Source: Chloroflexota bacterium
GTDB taxonomy: Bacteria > Chloroflexota > Anaerolineae > Anaerolineales > Villigracilaceae
NCBI GenBank assembly: GCA_016219545.1
Contig: JACRMH010000022.1
Location: 101,108-165,107, forward strand
Direction: 5' to 3'
DNA: 64,000 nt
A model generated the notes under the pieces. It did not search any database, had not been told where the DNA came from, and saw nothing but the letters and a program-made list of their open reading frames with translations. Positions within the stretch are counted from its first letter, which is position 1, and the number at the start of each line of letters is the position of its first letter. Positions 50,030 to 60,206 of the stretch are shown piece after piece. The translations under genes were made by a program, and so were the position numbers.

Positions 50030-52294
50030 TTAGCCCGGAGGAGTATATGGGGCAAGTTCGGGATATAGGAATTCATCCTTCAGTGCTTGAATGAGAATTT
50101 CAAATTCATCTCCGTTGCTGTAGTGACCATAGAAGCGCCACACGGGTTGAAGGTATTGCGCGTCGTCTCCTGCCTTCGGATCGGTCATTGATTGGAGCGG
50201 ATTTCTGATGAAGTAGACCAACTCTATTGTCTCGATGACGGCTGTGGGTGGCAGGTTACTTTGCGCTGACGGCGGCGCTGCTTCCACAACTGCAAGTTGA
50301 TCCGCGGTGACGGATAATTCGCCGGGTTGGCCTGTCTTGGTGTTGATCGCCAGAATGCCTGCGAAAACCCGCAAGGATGGGTAGCCGCCGAAGGATTCAT
50401 CAGGCAATATCAGAACTTCCAGCAAAACTTCTTTTTTTGGTTCTGCCGGATCTCCCCAAACAGCACTAAAGACTTCACCCCAGGGATTTCTTTCAGAGAA
50501 ATTTTTTCCATCCTCAGTTGTGAACAGGGTTACATCCTGACCATCTATGGTTACAACTTTCTGTGAACCTTTGACGATTTGGAAGTCCGCATTGGGATAT
50601 GGGTCTTCAAATCTTTCGAGATTAATGACAGGGTTGAAATTCTGGTCGAGATGATCGAAGGTTCCCCAAACTTTGAGGACGCGGTTTTGATAAGCTTGCA
50701 GGTCTGCGCCTTCCAGAACAGAGAATTGAAATGAACCATCGTCTTTTTGATAGATGAACGCATACTCGATCCGTTGTGTGCCATCCGCGTTTTTATAGAT
50801 GCTGACAGAAACCGTTCCGCGCAATCCATCCACGCGTTGACCGATGAGTTCGGCGGCCAGAGGGGTGGGAATTTCTACGTTTGGGTTGGGCGTGGGGAAG
50901 GGCACAGGGATTCCGCTCAGGTTGACTTTATAAAAGCTTCCGCCTCCGCCACCACCGCCATGACCTCGGGACATTTCCATTATGCCAGACTGCTGGTTTG
51001 GATTCAGTACTTTTTGGAATGCTTCGTCCGCTAGGAGAATACCAAATTTACCAAGAGATTCGAAGTTGATAGCATATCCCGAAAGGATGATATTTTTCAG
51101 ATCAGCGCTCAACGATACCTCGTATCGCAAAGGCATCATCGCATCCAAACGCATTTCGAATCCATCTGGTGTGAGCGGCAGGATATAGTATTGCTGGTTG
51201 ACTGCTGCCGATTTGTTGTCAGCACGAAACTCGAAATCGAATCCATGCTGTTTGAGAAATTCGTCAATGATGGGCATGGCTTGTTCGGCGGGAACTGTTC
51301 CCAAAGTGAAATTTTCAAAATCCGAATAAAAGGTGAAGAAGTGATCTGAACGGACAGTCAACTTTTGTTTGCCATCAATCAGAAGATAATCAAAATTGCC
51401 GGGGATTTCTCCCGGGGTTTCCGTCACTTCACCAACAAGCCCGAATTGCTGTGCAAGTGCTTGGGCTTCATCCATCGTTGCGGGTTGACTTAGTTTGAGC
51501 GAATAAACATTCGCTTCCGCAGGCGACTCGGGCAATGATCCTGCAAGAGTTAATGTTGTGCCGCGCCAGTCGTAGCCTTCATTATTTGGAACGGATGTCA
51601 TCGCGACTGTTGGAGCAGGCGTTGAAATTTCCTGCATTGATTCAGGGGTTGGCGTTGCCTCGCCAAAAACAACTTCGGTCACAAAGGTCAGCGATGCATC
51701 GCCGACTCGTCCGGTCACTTCCCAACAGCCTGTGGTAGGGAAGATCAAAGCGGAGATTTGGAGTCCTGTATCGCCGTAGCCATCTGGGATGTCAGCGCGC
51801 AGGGGCGGTGCTTCCTTATCCAGCCGGTGACCTTCAATCGTGAGCGGACCTGTTACAGCGCGCACCCAGCCCCACTTCATGCTGAAGGCTCCGTCAGATT
51901 CCTTGTTGATCAAATCCATATAGATCTTGCCGTCCGGCCATAAAGCTGTCCACAATTGGCCATTGCCGAGGTAGTACTTGGATTCAACCGTTTCTCCGGG
52001 CGGCAGGCTTCCGTTCGGTTCTGTCACCGGGCAACTGAAGCCATCACTGGATGCTGGATTGCTGGATAGGATCGAGTGAGCGCTCCAGTTCAAAATAAGC
52101 ACCAGAGCCGCCAAGGCAATTGACCAACCTAAAGTGGGCAGAATATTTTTTCGCAAAGAGGAAAATAGATCACGCTTTGGTTTGTGCGCGGCGGTCAGAC
52201 GTTTTTGAAGTTCAACTTCAAAAACCGAATTGAGTTTGAGCCCCTGCGCGGTATTTTCAAGTATTTCAATCGTTTTTTTATCTTCGGGATTCAT
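50030..52294 (-). CDS. Large single-TM protein coupled to an ECF sigma factor (candidate anti-sigma/regulatory partner)
   Basis: Short cytoplasmic N-terminus, one TM (LGWSIALAALVLILNW), ~650-aa exported region; 4-nt overlap with the sigma gene. Confidence 0.65.
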   Translation of the reverse strand: MNPEDKKTIEILENTAQGLKLNSVFEVELQKRLTAAHKPKRDLFSSLRKNILPTLGWSIALAALVLILNWSAHSILSSNPASSDGFSCPVTEPNGSLPPGETVESKYYLGNGQLWTALWPDGKIYMDLINKESDGAFSMKWGWVRAVTGPLTIEGHRLDKEAPPLRADIPDGYGDTGLQISALIFPTTGCWEVTGRVGDASLTFVTEVVFGEATPTPESMQEISTPAPTVAMTSVPNNEGYDWRGTTLTLAGSLPESPAEANVYSLKLSQPATMDEAQALAQQFGLVGEVTETPGEIPGNFDYLLIDGKQKLTVRSDHFFTFYSDFENFTLGTVPAEQAMPIIDEFLKQHGFDFEFRADNKSAAVNQQYYILPLTPDGFEMRLDAMMPLRYEVSLSADLKNIILSGYAINFESLGKFGILLADEAFQKVLNPNQQSGIMEMSRGHGGGGGGGSFYKVNLSGIPVPFPTPNPNVEIPTPLAAELIGQRVDGLRGTVSVSIYKNADGTQRIEYAFIYQKDDGSFQFSVLEGADLQAYQNRVLKVWGTFDHLDQNFNPVINLERFEDPYPNADFQIVKGSQKVVTIDGQDVTLFTTEDGKNFSERNPWGEVFSAVWGDPAEPKKEVLLEVLILPDESFGGYPSLRVFAGILAINTKTGQPGELSVTADQLAVVEAAPPSAQSNLPPTAVIETIELVYFIRNPLQSMTDPKAGDDAQYLQPVWRFYGHYSNGDEFEILIQALKDEFLYPELAPYTPPG
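52046..52067. repeat. Short heptad run inside CDS
   Basis: ACTGGAT GCTGGAT TGCTGGAT, encoding ILSSNPASSDG on minus, in the post-TM linker. Confidence 0.5.
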
Positions 52295-52857
52295 TGTTCC
52301 ACCTCCAAAGCCAGAGAGGTTCTTTCGCGCAGGTCTTGCAGTCCGCGCGCGATCAGCATTTTTACGGCCGCCTCGCTTTTATTAAGCACGCGGCTGATCT
52401 CAGCCATACTCAACTCGCCAAAGAAACGCAGGATCAACGCTTCGGCCCGGTCAGCGCTGATCTGTTTCAGGGCTCGGGATATGGATTCGATTCTCAGACG
52501 AGCGAATGCCGCTTTATCAGTCGGCAGGCTTGGGCTGGGGATTTGAAGCGCCGCCTCTATCTGGACCTCGGGCCTGCGTCCCCTAAAAAAGAGGAATCTT
52601 TTCTTTGAGGCGATCCCCATCAACCAGGCCGCGAAAGGCGCGTCCCCGCGAAACGAGCGGATGCCTTCCAGCGCGGCCATGAAAGTTTGCGAGGTGAGGT
52701 CTTCAGCATCTTTCACATTGCCCGTATGCGCCGCGTGATAACGATAGACGCGCGTCACATGCCGGCGATATAGCTCCGCGAAAGCATCCGCATTGACCGC
52801 GGCTTCGCGCACAAGGCTGGCTTCGTCAACGGGCGTACTTTGAGTTTTTTCGGTCAT
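52291..52857 (-). CDS. ECF-subfamily RNA polymerase sigma factor
   Basis: FAELYRRHVTRVYRYHAAHTGNVKDAEDLTSQTFMAAL; ALILRFFGELSMAEISRVLNKSEAAVKMLIARGLQDL. Start set at MTEKTQS. Confidence 0.9.
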   Translation of the reverse strand: MTEKTQSTPVDEASLVREAAVNADAFAELYRRHVTRVYRYHAAHTGNVKDAEDLTSQTFMAALEGIRSFRGDAPFAAWLMGIASKKRFLFFRGRRPEVQIEAALQIPSPSLPTDKAAFARLRIESISRALKQISADRAEALILRFFGELSMAEISRVLNKSEAAVKMLIARGLQDLRERTSLALEVEQ

Positions 52858-52928
52858 GAGGGTAATCATAAGCCTCCTGTTGTTAATATGTTGCAGGAGG
52901 CGGTCAAAAGGTAACAGGGAAAAATTCC

Positions 52929-53702
52929 CTACTGGTATCCCCAAACTTCAGAAAGTGCATTTTGGAAAATATTGTCCAGTGTTTCAAAAGGCACCGACTT
53001 GTTTTCAAGAGAAATCTGGGTTTTCTCAAGTCGCGCCATTTCTGTTTCGATATAAGTATTAATGGAAGGAATGTTTGGCTGGCGATCCTTCTCTGTTCCG
53101 CTTTCCTTTACTTTGACCAATTCCAGAATTTCCGCCTTGAGTGTGGGTGAAGTAACCAAACGCTCAAGCAGGATTGCAAACTCAGTGGGAACCACTCCAT
53201 ATCCAGCATTGATCCATTGAGCGGCCAGGAGTGTGCGCAAGGTATAAAAATACCATTTTAGTTTTATCCCATTCTCCGATAGCGCATCGCGATAATGCCC
53301 ACGTGCTGCGCTAAGGTAGTGATGGAAACAAGAGATCGGCGAGTAGTACATTTTTGCCAGGTCGCGCAGTTGAGACCTGATGGAGTATTTTTCCAGATAT
53401 ACAATGGGTGAACCTAGCCATTCCAGCAGAGGCGGATTTGATTTGCGAAACAACTGCAAAGCTTTTTTTAAATCCCAGCCGTTGATATCAAGCTGATCGT
53501 TGATTGGAACTTCAATTACATCTCGTTTTTCTTCCACCGAGAGATACCACTTTACAGGTCGAAGGTAAATGAACCGTACATCGTAATCGCTGTCTGCAGA
53601 AGGAAAGCCCCAAGCGCGGCTTCCGCTTTCACACGCATACAGAATGACCACATCGTGATTTTTTTCGATCTCGTTCAGTTGTGCAAGGATGTTTTTTTTC
53701 AT
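52929..53702 (-). CDS. COG3541/RlaP-like nucleotidyltransferase
   Basis: YACESGSRAWGFPSADSDYDVRFIYLRPVKWYLS. Confidence 0.82.
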   Translation of the reverse strand: MKKNILAQLNEIEKNHDVVILYACESGSRAWGFPSADSDYDVRFIYLRPVKWYLSVEEKRDVIEVPINDQLDINGWDLKKALQLFRKSNPPLLEWLGSPIVYLEKYSIRSQLRDLAKMYYSPISCFHHYLSAARGHYRDALSENGIKLKWYFYTLRTLLAAQWINAGYGVVPTEFAILLERLVTSPTLKAEILELVKVKESGTEKDRQPNIPSINTYIETEMARLEKTQISLENKSVPFETLDNIFQNALSEVWGYQ

Positions 53703-53704
53703 GG

Positions 53705-54175
53705 TCAATCCGGATAAACCTTCCAACCCAATTCATCCAACTTCGACATATCCAATTTATCCTGCGGCACGTTGATGTGAATTGCATTTGCCTCGGCCAG
53801 CAGTTCACCGCTTTCATCATAGATGCCTGCCCAAGCCTCGACGAATTTTTTGCGGTCCTTGCCCGCCTTGCCGATGATCTTCAACGGCTGCCCGATCGGC
53901 ACATTCTTGCGATACTTTACCTCGAGTTTTCCGGTGAACATAAAACGCGGCGAGTCGGCATCGCCCATGTGTGCGCGCCCGCTGACTTCATCCAAGATCG
54001 CCGCGACAATTCCGCCATGCAGAACGCCGGGATACCCTTGAAAATGGTCCGGCGCAGTGTATGCAGTTTCAACCACACCGGGTTCAATTTCATAAATATG
54101 CAAATGCAAGCCGACCGGATTTTCCAATCCGCAAATAAAACAGTGACGTGAGTTGGGTTGTTTGATTTTGGACAT
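53705..54175 (-). CDS. PaaI/hotdog-fold thioesterase
   Basis: CFICGLENPVGLHLHIYEIE, FQGYPGVLHGGIVAAILDEVSGRA. Start reset from 54436 to MSKIKQ at 54175. Confidence 0.85.
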   Translation of the reverse strand: MSKIKQPNSRHCFICGLENPVGLHLHIYEIEPGVVETAYTAPDHFQGYPGVLHGGIVAAILDEVSGRAHMGDADSPRFMFTGKLEVKYRKNVPIGQPLKIIGKAGKDRKKFVEAWAGIYDESGELLAEANAIHINVPQDKLDMSKLDELGWKVYPD

Positions 54176-54196
54176 GCGCGGGATTATACTCCGCGC

Positions 54197-55159
54197 ATGA
54201 AAATATTCGTCACCCACCTCATCCCCGACCGGGGGCTGATTCTCGTCAAAGAACATTTTCCCGGCTGTGACATTTGGTCTGCCGAGATGCCGCCATTGCG
54301 CAGTGAGCTTCTTCAGCGCGTATACGGCGTGGACGGTTTGCTCTGCCTGCTCACAGAAAAAATTGACTCTGAACTCATGGACGCGGCCGGACCTCAACTG
54401 AAGGTCATCAGCAGCATGTCCGTGGGTGTGGACCATATTGACGTAGCCGCCGCCACCGCGCGCGGGATTCCCGTCGGCAACACGCCCGGCGTATTGACAG
54501 ACGCCACAGCCGACATGGCCTTTGCCTTGTTATTCGCATCCGCGCGGCGTGTGGTGGAAGGCGAGAAGTACGTCCGTTCGGGAGATTGGAAAACATGGAA
54601 TCCCAAACTCCTGCTCGGCGCGGACTTTGTCGGTGCGACATTGGGCATTGTCGGCTTCGGGAGAATTGGTCAGGCCGTGGCGAAGCGCGCGCAGGGCTTT
54701 GATATGCAAGTCATTTTTTATGATCCATCATCACAACCAGCCTACGGCGCACGATCCGTTGACTTGAACACCCTCTTGCGTGAATCAGATTTTGTTTCCA
54801 TCCATGTGCCGCTGATGCAACAAACCAGACACATGGTCAATGCCGGGTTTCTTGCCAAGATGAAACCCAACTCGATCCTGGTCAATACCTCACGCGGCGG
54901 GGTGGTGGATCAGTCTGCGTTGTATGATGCACTCAAAGCAAAAAGAATCTTCGCCGCCGCCTTGGATGTGACCGACCCTGAGCCTTTGCCAACGGATAAT
55001 CCATTGCTTGAATTGGAAAATTGTCTCATCGTCCCGCATCTGGGGAGCGCCAGTCAGCACACCCGCGATATGATGTCTCTGCTTGCCGCTGAGAATTTGA
55101 TCGCAGGCTTAAAAGGGGAGCATTTACCGAATTGCGTCAAACCCGAAGTTTATAAATAG
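54197..55159 (+). CDS. D-2-hydroxyacid dehydrogenase (glyoxylate/hydroxypyruvate reductase-like)
   Basis: LGIVGFGRIGQAVAKRAQGFDMQVIFYDP, NTSRGGVVDQSALYDAL, DVTDPEPLPTDNPLL. Confidence 0.92.
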   Translation: MKIFVTHLIPDRGLILVKEHFPGCDIWSAEMPPLRSELLQRVYGVDGLLCLLTEKIDSELMDAAGPQLKVISSMSVGVDHIDVAAATARGIPVGNTPGVLTDATADMAFALLFASARRVVEGEKYVRSGDWKTWNPKLLLGADFVGATLGIVGFGRIGQAVAKRAQGFDMQVIFYDPSSQPAYGARSVDLNTLLRESDFVSIHVPLMQQTRHMVNAGFLAKMKPNSILVNTSRGGVVDQSALYDALKAKRIFAAALDVTDPEPLPTDNPLLELENCLIVPHLGSASQHTRDMMSLLAAENLIAGLKGEHLPNCVKPEVYK

Positions 55160-55160
55160 T

Positions 55161-55213
55161 GTAGCGCGAGATTTATCTCGTGCATGGTTGTGGCGACATA
55201 AATGTCGCGCTAC
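55161..55213. repeat. Compound word palindrome (GCGAGATTTATCTCG and GCGACATAAATGTCGC) after the dehydrogenase stop
   Basis: GTAGCGCGAGATTTATCTCGTGC-atggtt-GTGGCGACATAAATGTCGCGCTAC. Confidence 0.75.
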
Positions 55214-55233
55214 GGTTTATTTATAGGAGCAGA

Positions 55234-56484
55234 ATGTTTAATAAATTACGAGATACTTATAACCAGTTTCCACAGACCTTTTGGGTGGTGGCAGGGACGC
55301 ATTTTATTGATGTGATCGGCAACACATTACTCATGCCGTTCTTTGCCTTATATGTGACCCAAAAATTTCACGTCGGCATGACTGAGGCCGGAATTCTTCT
55401 AGCTACGAATTCGGTTGCAGGCATGGTCGGCAGTACCATCGGCGGAGCCATGGCAGACCGCTTTGGCCGGCGCGGCATCATTTTGTTTGGATTGATCGTC
55501 AGCGCCTTGAGCGGACTTACCCTCGGCTTTGTAAATAAATTTTACTTTTTCTACGGACTGTCGGTTTTCGTCGGCTTGCTTAGCAGTGCTGCATACCCTG
55601 CTCATAACGCGATGATCGCCGATATTCTGCCCCCCGAAAAACGCGCGGAAGGATTTGGGATGATGCGAGTGATCTCCAATTTCGCCTGGATCATCGGTCC
55701 CACCATTGGCGGATTCCTCGCAGCTTACAACTTCCTCTACCTCTTTTTGAGCGATGCAGTCATCAGCACCATTACAGCGTTACTTGTGTTTCGCCTACTC
55801 CCTGAGACCAAGCCAAAGCCTAAAGAGAAAACTGAGCATGAGACACTTTTGCAGACTATCAGCGGTTACCGTGTTGCATTGATGGATCGTCCCTATCTGG
55901 CATTCATCTTTGCATCCATTTTGATGATCCTTGTCTATCAGCAAATGTACAGTTCGCTGTCTGTATATCTGCGTGATGTGCATCAAGTGGACCCGCAATA
56001 TTACGGCATGATCATGTCCACCAGCGCGGTGACGGTGGTGCTCTTTCAATTTTGGGTGACGGGCATCATCAAGAAATATCCTCCGTTCCTGATGATGGCG
56101 GTCGCTTCCTTCTTTTATATGATCGGCTTCACCATGTACGGGTTTGTGTCCACCGTTCCGTTGTTCATGTTCGCGATGGTCATCATTACAGTAGGCGAAA
56201 TGATCGGGATGCCCACCAGCAATGTCCTTGCCGCATCTTTTGCGCCCGAGGATATGCGCGCGCGTTACATGGCAGTCTTCGGGCTGACATGGACCGTCCC
56301 TTCGATGATCGGTCCCTGGGCGGCGGGCTTGGTGTTCGATAATCTCGACCCGAATTATGTCTGGTACATTGGCGGAGTCTTGTGCATCGTTGCGATCCTC
56401 GCGTTCTATGCTTTACATGTCAAATTAGGCGCAAGGGAAAAATTCCAGCGCGCGGAAACAAATCAGGAAACTGCGTCGGCCTGA
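55234..56484 (+). CDS. MFS transporter
   Basis: GGAMADRFGRRGIILFGLIVSALSG; 12 TM-like pattern. Start set at MFNKLRD with upstream 'ggagc'. Confidence 0.88.
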   Translation: MFNKLRDTYNQFPQTFWVVAGTHFIDVIGNTLLMPFFALYVTQKFHVGMTEAGILLATNSVAGMVGSTIGGAMADRFGRRGIILFGLIVSALSGLTLGFVNKFYFFYGLSVFVGLLSSAAYPAHNAMIADILPPEKRAEGFGMMRVISNFAWIIGPTIGGFLAAYNFLYLFLSDAVISTITALLVFRLLPETKPKPKEKTEHETLLQTISGYRVALMDRPYLAFIFASILMILVYQQMYSSLSVYLRDVHQVDPQYYGMIMSTSAVTVVLFQFWVTGIIKKYPPFLMMAVASFFYMIGFTMYGFVSTVPLFMFAMVIITVGEMIGMPTSNVLAASFAPEDMRARYMAVFGLTWTVPSMIGPWAAGLVFDNLDPNYVWYIGGVLCIVAILAFYALHVKLGAREKFQRAETNQETASA

Positions 56485-56544
56485 AACGTTGGCAGGTTTT
56501 GGAACGATACTGGAATTTTCAGTTGGCGCCGGGTTGCTTTACTG

Positions 56545-57336
56545 TCAAGGCGCGGATGGCGTGACTTGGGCTGCATCCAGGCAGACTTGAGGGAATGTAA
56601 TCGTGAGCGGCTGGTTAATATCATTTACTTCAAAAATTGTTTCCATGTGAATGATGTTGGTATTTGGGTCCATAACGGTTTCAGCAACCAGCGAATATTT
56701 GACGAGGTATTGACCATCCACTGCCAGCCAATAATCCCCTTGGTTAATGGTTACATTCGCCCCGGATTTTACTCCCAAGCCTTTGACTTTAAACGAAAAG
56801 TGATTGACGGGAATCCCATTGACTGTTTCCTGGGCCACAAAGACTGAATTATCGGTTGTGGGTGTAAAACCAAACATGCTCATGACCATATCCATCATTT
56901 CGGCCCGGTTGGGCTCCATGATCTCATAGCTCCAATCTTCGCCGGATCCCGAGCATTGATCATTGCCGATACGATAGATCTCAGAATTGTTGTCGCCTTC
57001 CCCAGGTTGGCCATTCTGGATCGATGTGGAGGTTATATGTGTAAATTGGGCATTGCTGTCGTTGGAACGCTTGGTCTCGAACGAAAGCATTGTTGAATTC
57101 TTTGGATCGGGCCCTGAAGAGTTTATGGTTAGGATCGTGCGATAGCTGTTGAGACTTGCCAATCCTTCAGAGATACTAACTGGTTGGGAGTCCGGTGTCG
57201 CAACCGGCAATGGAGTGGTCTGTATTTCTGGCGTTTCGCCCGGTGCCTGACCTGTGGGCAGCCCTGGTTTCATCAGGCTGCAGGCTAACGTGGTTAGTAT
57301 CAGCACGAAAAGGGAAATTACGGTTTTATTTTTCAT
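56545..57336 (-). CDS. Hypothetical lipoprotein
   Basis: MKNKTVISLFVLILTTLACSLMKPG lipobox, Thr/Pro-rich linker, no recognised domain. Confidence 0.65.
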   Translation of the reverse strand: MKNKTVISLFVLILTTLACSLMKPGLPTGQAPGETPEIQTTPLPVATPDSQPVSISEGLASLNSYRTILTINSSGPDPKNSTMLSFETKRSNDSNAQFTHITSTSIQNGQPGEGDNNSEIYRIGNDQCSGSGEDWSYEIMEPNRAEMMDMVMSMFGFTPTTDNSVFVAQETVNGIPVNHFSFKVKGLGVKSGANVTINQGDYWLAVDGQYLVKYSLVAETVMDPNTNIIHMETIFEVNDINQPLTITFPQVCLDAAQVTPSAP

Positions 57337-57374
57337 TCGGTCTCCTGTTTTATTTCTTCAGAATGGAAATACGA

Positions 57375-59105
57375 TCATGGAGGACCTGTCAACATACTAA
57401 AAGGGTATTGATCTTTCAAAGAGATAAGGTTCTGCAAATTATAAACCGCAAAGCCTTCATTTTCGTAGACAACTGGAAAGGGTTGTAAATGAGGTTTTTC
57501 GATCACGAGATAAGACGCCTGATATTTTTGGGCAATGCGTAGATAATCTTCAGGCTTGAGGGAATAGAATGCCTCTTTGGTAAAAGTAAAGGTGTCGAAG
57601 TAATTCCCATTAAATTGATTGATCGCTCCGGGAGCCAATGCTTCAAATCTTTCCTGCCATGATGGGAAATAATCAGGGTGCGGAAACTCGAAAATTTCAA
57701 CCAGGGTTGCCAGTGTGCCCCGTTCCGAGAAGGTGCACCAATCAGGTATATAGTGGGAAAGGATTTCTGGCGGGGTAATGAACATGGCATCACGCGGTGT
57801 ATTATTTCGAGCCCAATCCTGAGTTTGTGTCCACGGTGTTTTCGGTTCGAATAAATAAAAACCGGGCGACCAGATGCCGGAAACGAGTGCGCCAGAAATT
57901 GTGGCGATTGAGATCAGGATAAATATGATCGTGCTGATCCACTGCCTCCATCGATATTGACCCAGCCAGCGGTTGAGCACCAGAAAAAGGATCGGAAGCA
58001 ATGGCGAAGGATAGGCAATGAAGCTGATGGTCACGAGCCTGCCAGAGAGACCGCTCAGACTACTTTGCTGGAGACGACTGGCAAGGTAGCCCGCAAAATA
58101 GATGTAACCGAAAATCAGCAGGAAAACACCAATGCGCAGAATCTGCAACTGTAGGATAAAGGTGATCGGAAACCAGTATGTGGTTATGATTTGAATCGCC
58201 AACACGGCCCCGATTGCCCAGACAAAATTGGTCATTGTACGGTCATGTGTTGAAAGACCGAGACGCCTTCCGAATAAGAAAAATACAAGTGTGGCGATGC
58301 CGTGTAAGGTGCCGATTAATATCTGTGGCGAAGGAAGGAAGAGATAATAAACGCCGGCTAACAAGGCGGAAGAAATCAGTTTCAGAACATCCGGGCGGAC
58401 CTGCAGGTCAATGGGAGTACTGCCGGATCGCCACAACAAAACGGGCAATGCGCCAATGATAAAAAGGGCAACTCCTTTCAAAAGATTATTCCATCCAACT
58501 TCAGGAAGTCGAAGGAAAAGATCGAAGAGGATCATCGTCATGGCAAAGCCGACATATATGACATGCAGATTGAACATGATGCCCAACAACAAAAAAGCCG
58601 ACACATAACGCCGGCCTAAATAGAGGATGATCGCGCCTAGTATAAAGGACAGGACGAAGGTTCGATTTAGCAGGCTGAATTCAACGATCTGAAAACCGGG
58701 CATACCCATGTGCGGAAAAACCAGCATAAGGACGCTCAACAGGTTGGCTAGGTTATTATGGAATAAAGTATCGGTTAATTTCCAAAACATCCAGACCAGT
58801 CCATAGGTGGACATAACATGAACTGCAAACATCACCGGCTCAAGGAGTCCTGCACGATAGGCGGGGATGAACATCAACCAAAAGAATGAATAATGTTCAC
58901 GGCGCAGATCGAGAAAGGGGTCGGTTGGGTAAAGGCTTGGGTCAGCAAGTTTCTTCAGGAAGGGGATATGGATCACCTGGTCAAAGGTGCCAAAATGATA
59001 GCCACTGATCCAGATCGTCAACAGGGCAATTGCCAGAAAGCTGATATGTCGCAGCAGGTCGTTTTTTGTGAGACGATCTGCAAGCAGACTTAAAGCAGAG
59101 ACCAT
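57375..59105 (-). CDS. Polytopic membrane protein of unknown function (glycosyltransferase-like topology)
   Basis: About 10 hydrophobic segments; HIPFLKKLADPSLYPTDPFLDLR loop; C-terminal soluble region. Confidence 0.6.
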   Translation of the reverse strand: MVSALSLLADRLTKNDLLRHISFLAIALLTIWISGYHFGTFDQVIHIPFLKKLADPSLYPTDPFLDLRREHYSFFWLMFIPAYRAGLLEPVMFAVHVMSTYGLVWMFWKLTDTLFHNNLANLLSVLMLVFPHMGMPGFQIVEFSLLNRTFVLSFILGAIILYLGRRYVSAFLLLGIMFNLHVIYVGFAMTMILFDLFLRLPEVGWNNLLKGVALFIIGALPVLLWRSGSTPIDLQVRPDVLKLISSALLAGVYYLFLPSPQILIGTLHGIATLVFFLFGRRLGLSTHDRTMTNFVWAIGAVLAIQIITTYWFPITFILQLQILRIGVFLLIFGYIYFAGYLASRLQQSSLSGLSGRLVTISFIAYPSPLLPILFLVLNRWLGQYRWRQWISTIIFILISIATISGALVSGIWSPGFYLFEPKTPWTQTQDWARNNTPRDAMFITPPEILSHYIPDWCTFSERGTLATLVEIFEFPHPDYFPSWQERFEALAPGAINQFNGNYFDTFTFTKEAFYSLKPEDYLRIAQKYQASYLVIEKPHLQPFPVVYENEGFAVYNLQNLISLKDQYPFSMLTGPP

Positions 59106-60206
59106 TCAATCTCTCCCCAGTAATTCCGGGGTCGTCATTGTATTGATTCTTCTTGCAGGGATAGCGACGCCGATCCCTGCAATCAGGAAAGTGATCATCA
59201 AGATCGAACCAATCGTAGACAGATCCCAGATTGGTGTGATGGCAATTCCAAAGGCGGAAAAATCCTGAATTCGGGAAATCACAAGAAGAACTGCAAAAGA
59301 ACCGCCCACGAAGGCTCCGAGAAGTACGATCAGGCTCGCTTGAGTCAGCAAATAGATCACAACTGAATTCCTGCCGAAACCCAGGGTACGCGCGATGCCA
59401 AATTCGCGGCGATGAAGCCAGGCTAAACGCCACAGAAGATTGGTAAGCGTGACGCTGGTTGCGACTCCGGCAAAGCTGCCGATCAAACCGAGATAGCGAA
59501 AGAAGCTCATGATCTCCTTGCCAAAGGTGTTACCAGCCTCGCCTCTTCGACCGATTGAAATCCCCTTTGCCAGATTAAATCCTTCGTGAAGCGACCCTCC
59601 GTCAGGAATGTAATAGATCGAAACATCCGAACCATAATCCAACAATTTTTGGGCGTCAGACAGTGAAATCCAAGCCTGGCTGTCTTCATAAGAACCGGTC
59701 TTGAAAACTCCGATCACTGAAAATTCTCGCCCCCGTAATTGGAGCGTGTCTCCCACGTTGATCTTGAGTCGGTTGGCAAGACCGATGCCGACCATTGTAA
59801 GCCGGGGGGGATCGGTGGGAATGAGATTGCGGCCAGCCATCAGTTTGAAAGGGCTGACTTTTAACAGATCTTCGGGACGCACACCGCGCATCATGATGCC
59901 GTTCGATATCGAGGTCCCCACCACTTGGTGAATTTCCGGGATGGGTTGATAGCCATACTCCCTCATGAGTTGTTCTATTTCAGGCTTTAGACGGCTGCCG
60001 TGAATTTCACCGCTGCCAAAACTGACCTGTGTCACCAGCCAGTTGGTCTCAAGTGAAAAGTAGGTCATGGATAGGGATTTCTGATAAGTTATCAAGGCGA
60101 GGTAGGTTGCAAATGTGATGCTAAAAAGCAATGCCATCACCAGCGCAAGTATCCAGCGCTGTTTTAGATCTTTTAATGCGATCCAAATGATTGCAAGCAT
60201 ATTCAC
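59106..60206 (-). CDS. FtsX-type ABC transporter permease
   Basis: MacB-like periplasmic domain (GRNLIPTDPPRLTMVGIGLANRLKINVGDTLQL) and C-terminal FtsX TM segments. Confidence 0.85.
   Translation of the reverse strand: MNMLAIIWIALKDLKQRWILALVMALLFSITFATYLALITYQKSLSMTYFSLETNWLVTQVSFGSGEIHGSRLKPEIEQLMREYGYQPIPEIHQVVGTSISNGIMMRGVRPEDLLKVSPFKLMAGRNLIPTDPPRLTMVGIGLANRLKINVGDTLQLRGREFSVIGVFKTGSYEDSQAWISLSDAQKLLDYGSDVSIYYIPDGGSLHEGFNLAKGISIGRRGEAGNTFGKEIMSFFRYLGLIGSFAGVATSVTLTNLLWRLAWLHRREFGIARTLGFGRNSVVIYLLTQASLIVLLGAFVGGSFAVLLVISRIQDFSAFGIAITPIWDLSTIGSILMITFLIAGIGVAIPARRINTMTTPELLGRD

Noticed and set aside
53705-54436. Full-length 243-aa version of the thioesterase ORF
   Set aside because: The first 87 residues are antisense to the hydroxyacid dehydrogenase gene; the hotdog protein starts at 54175.
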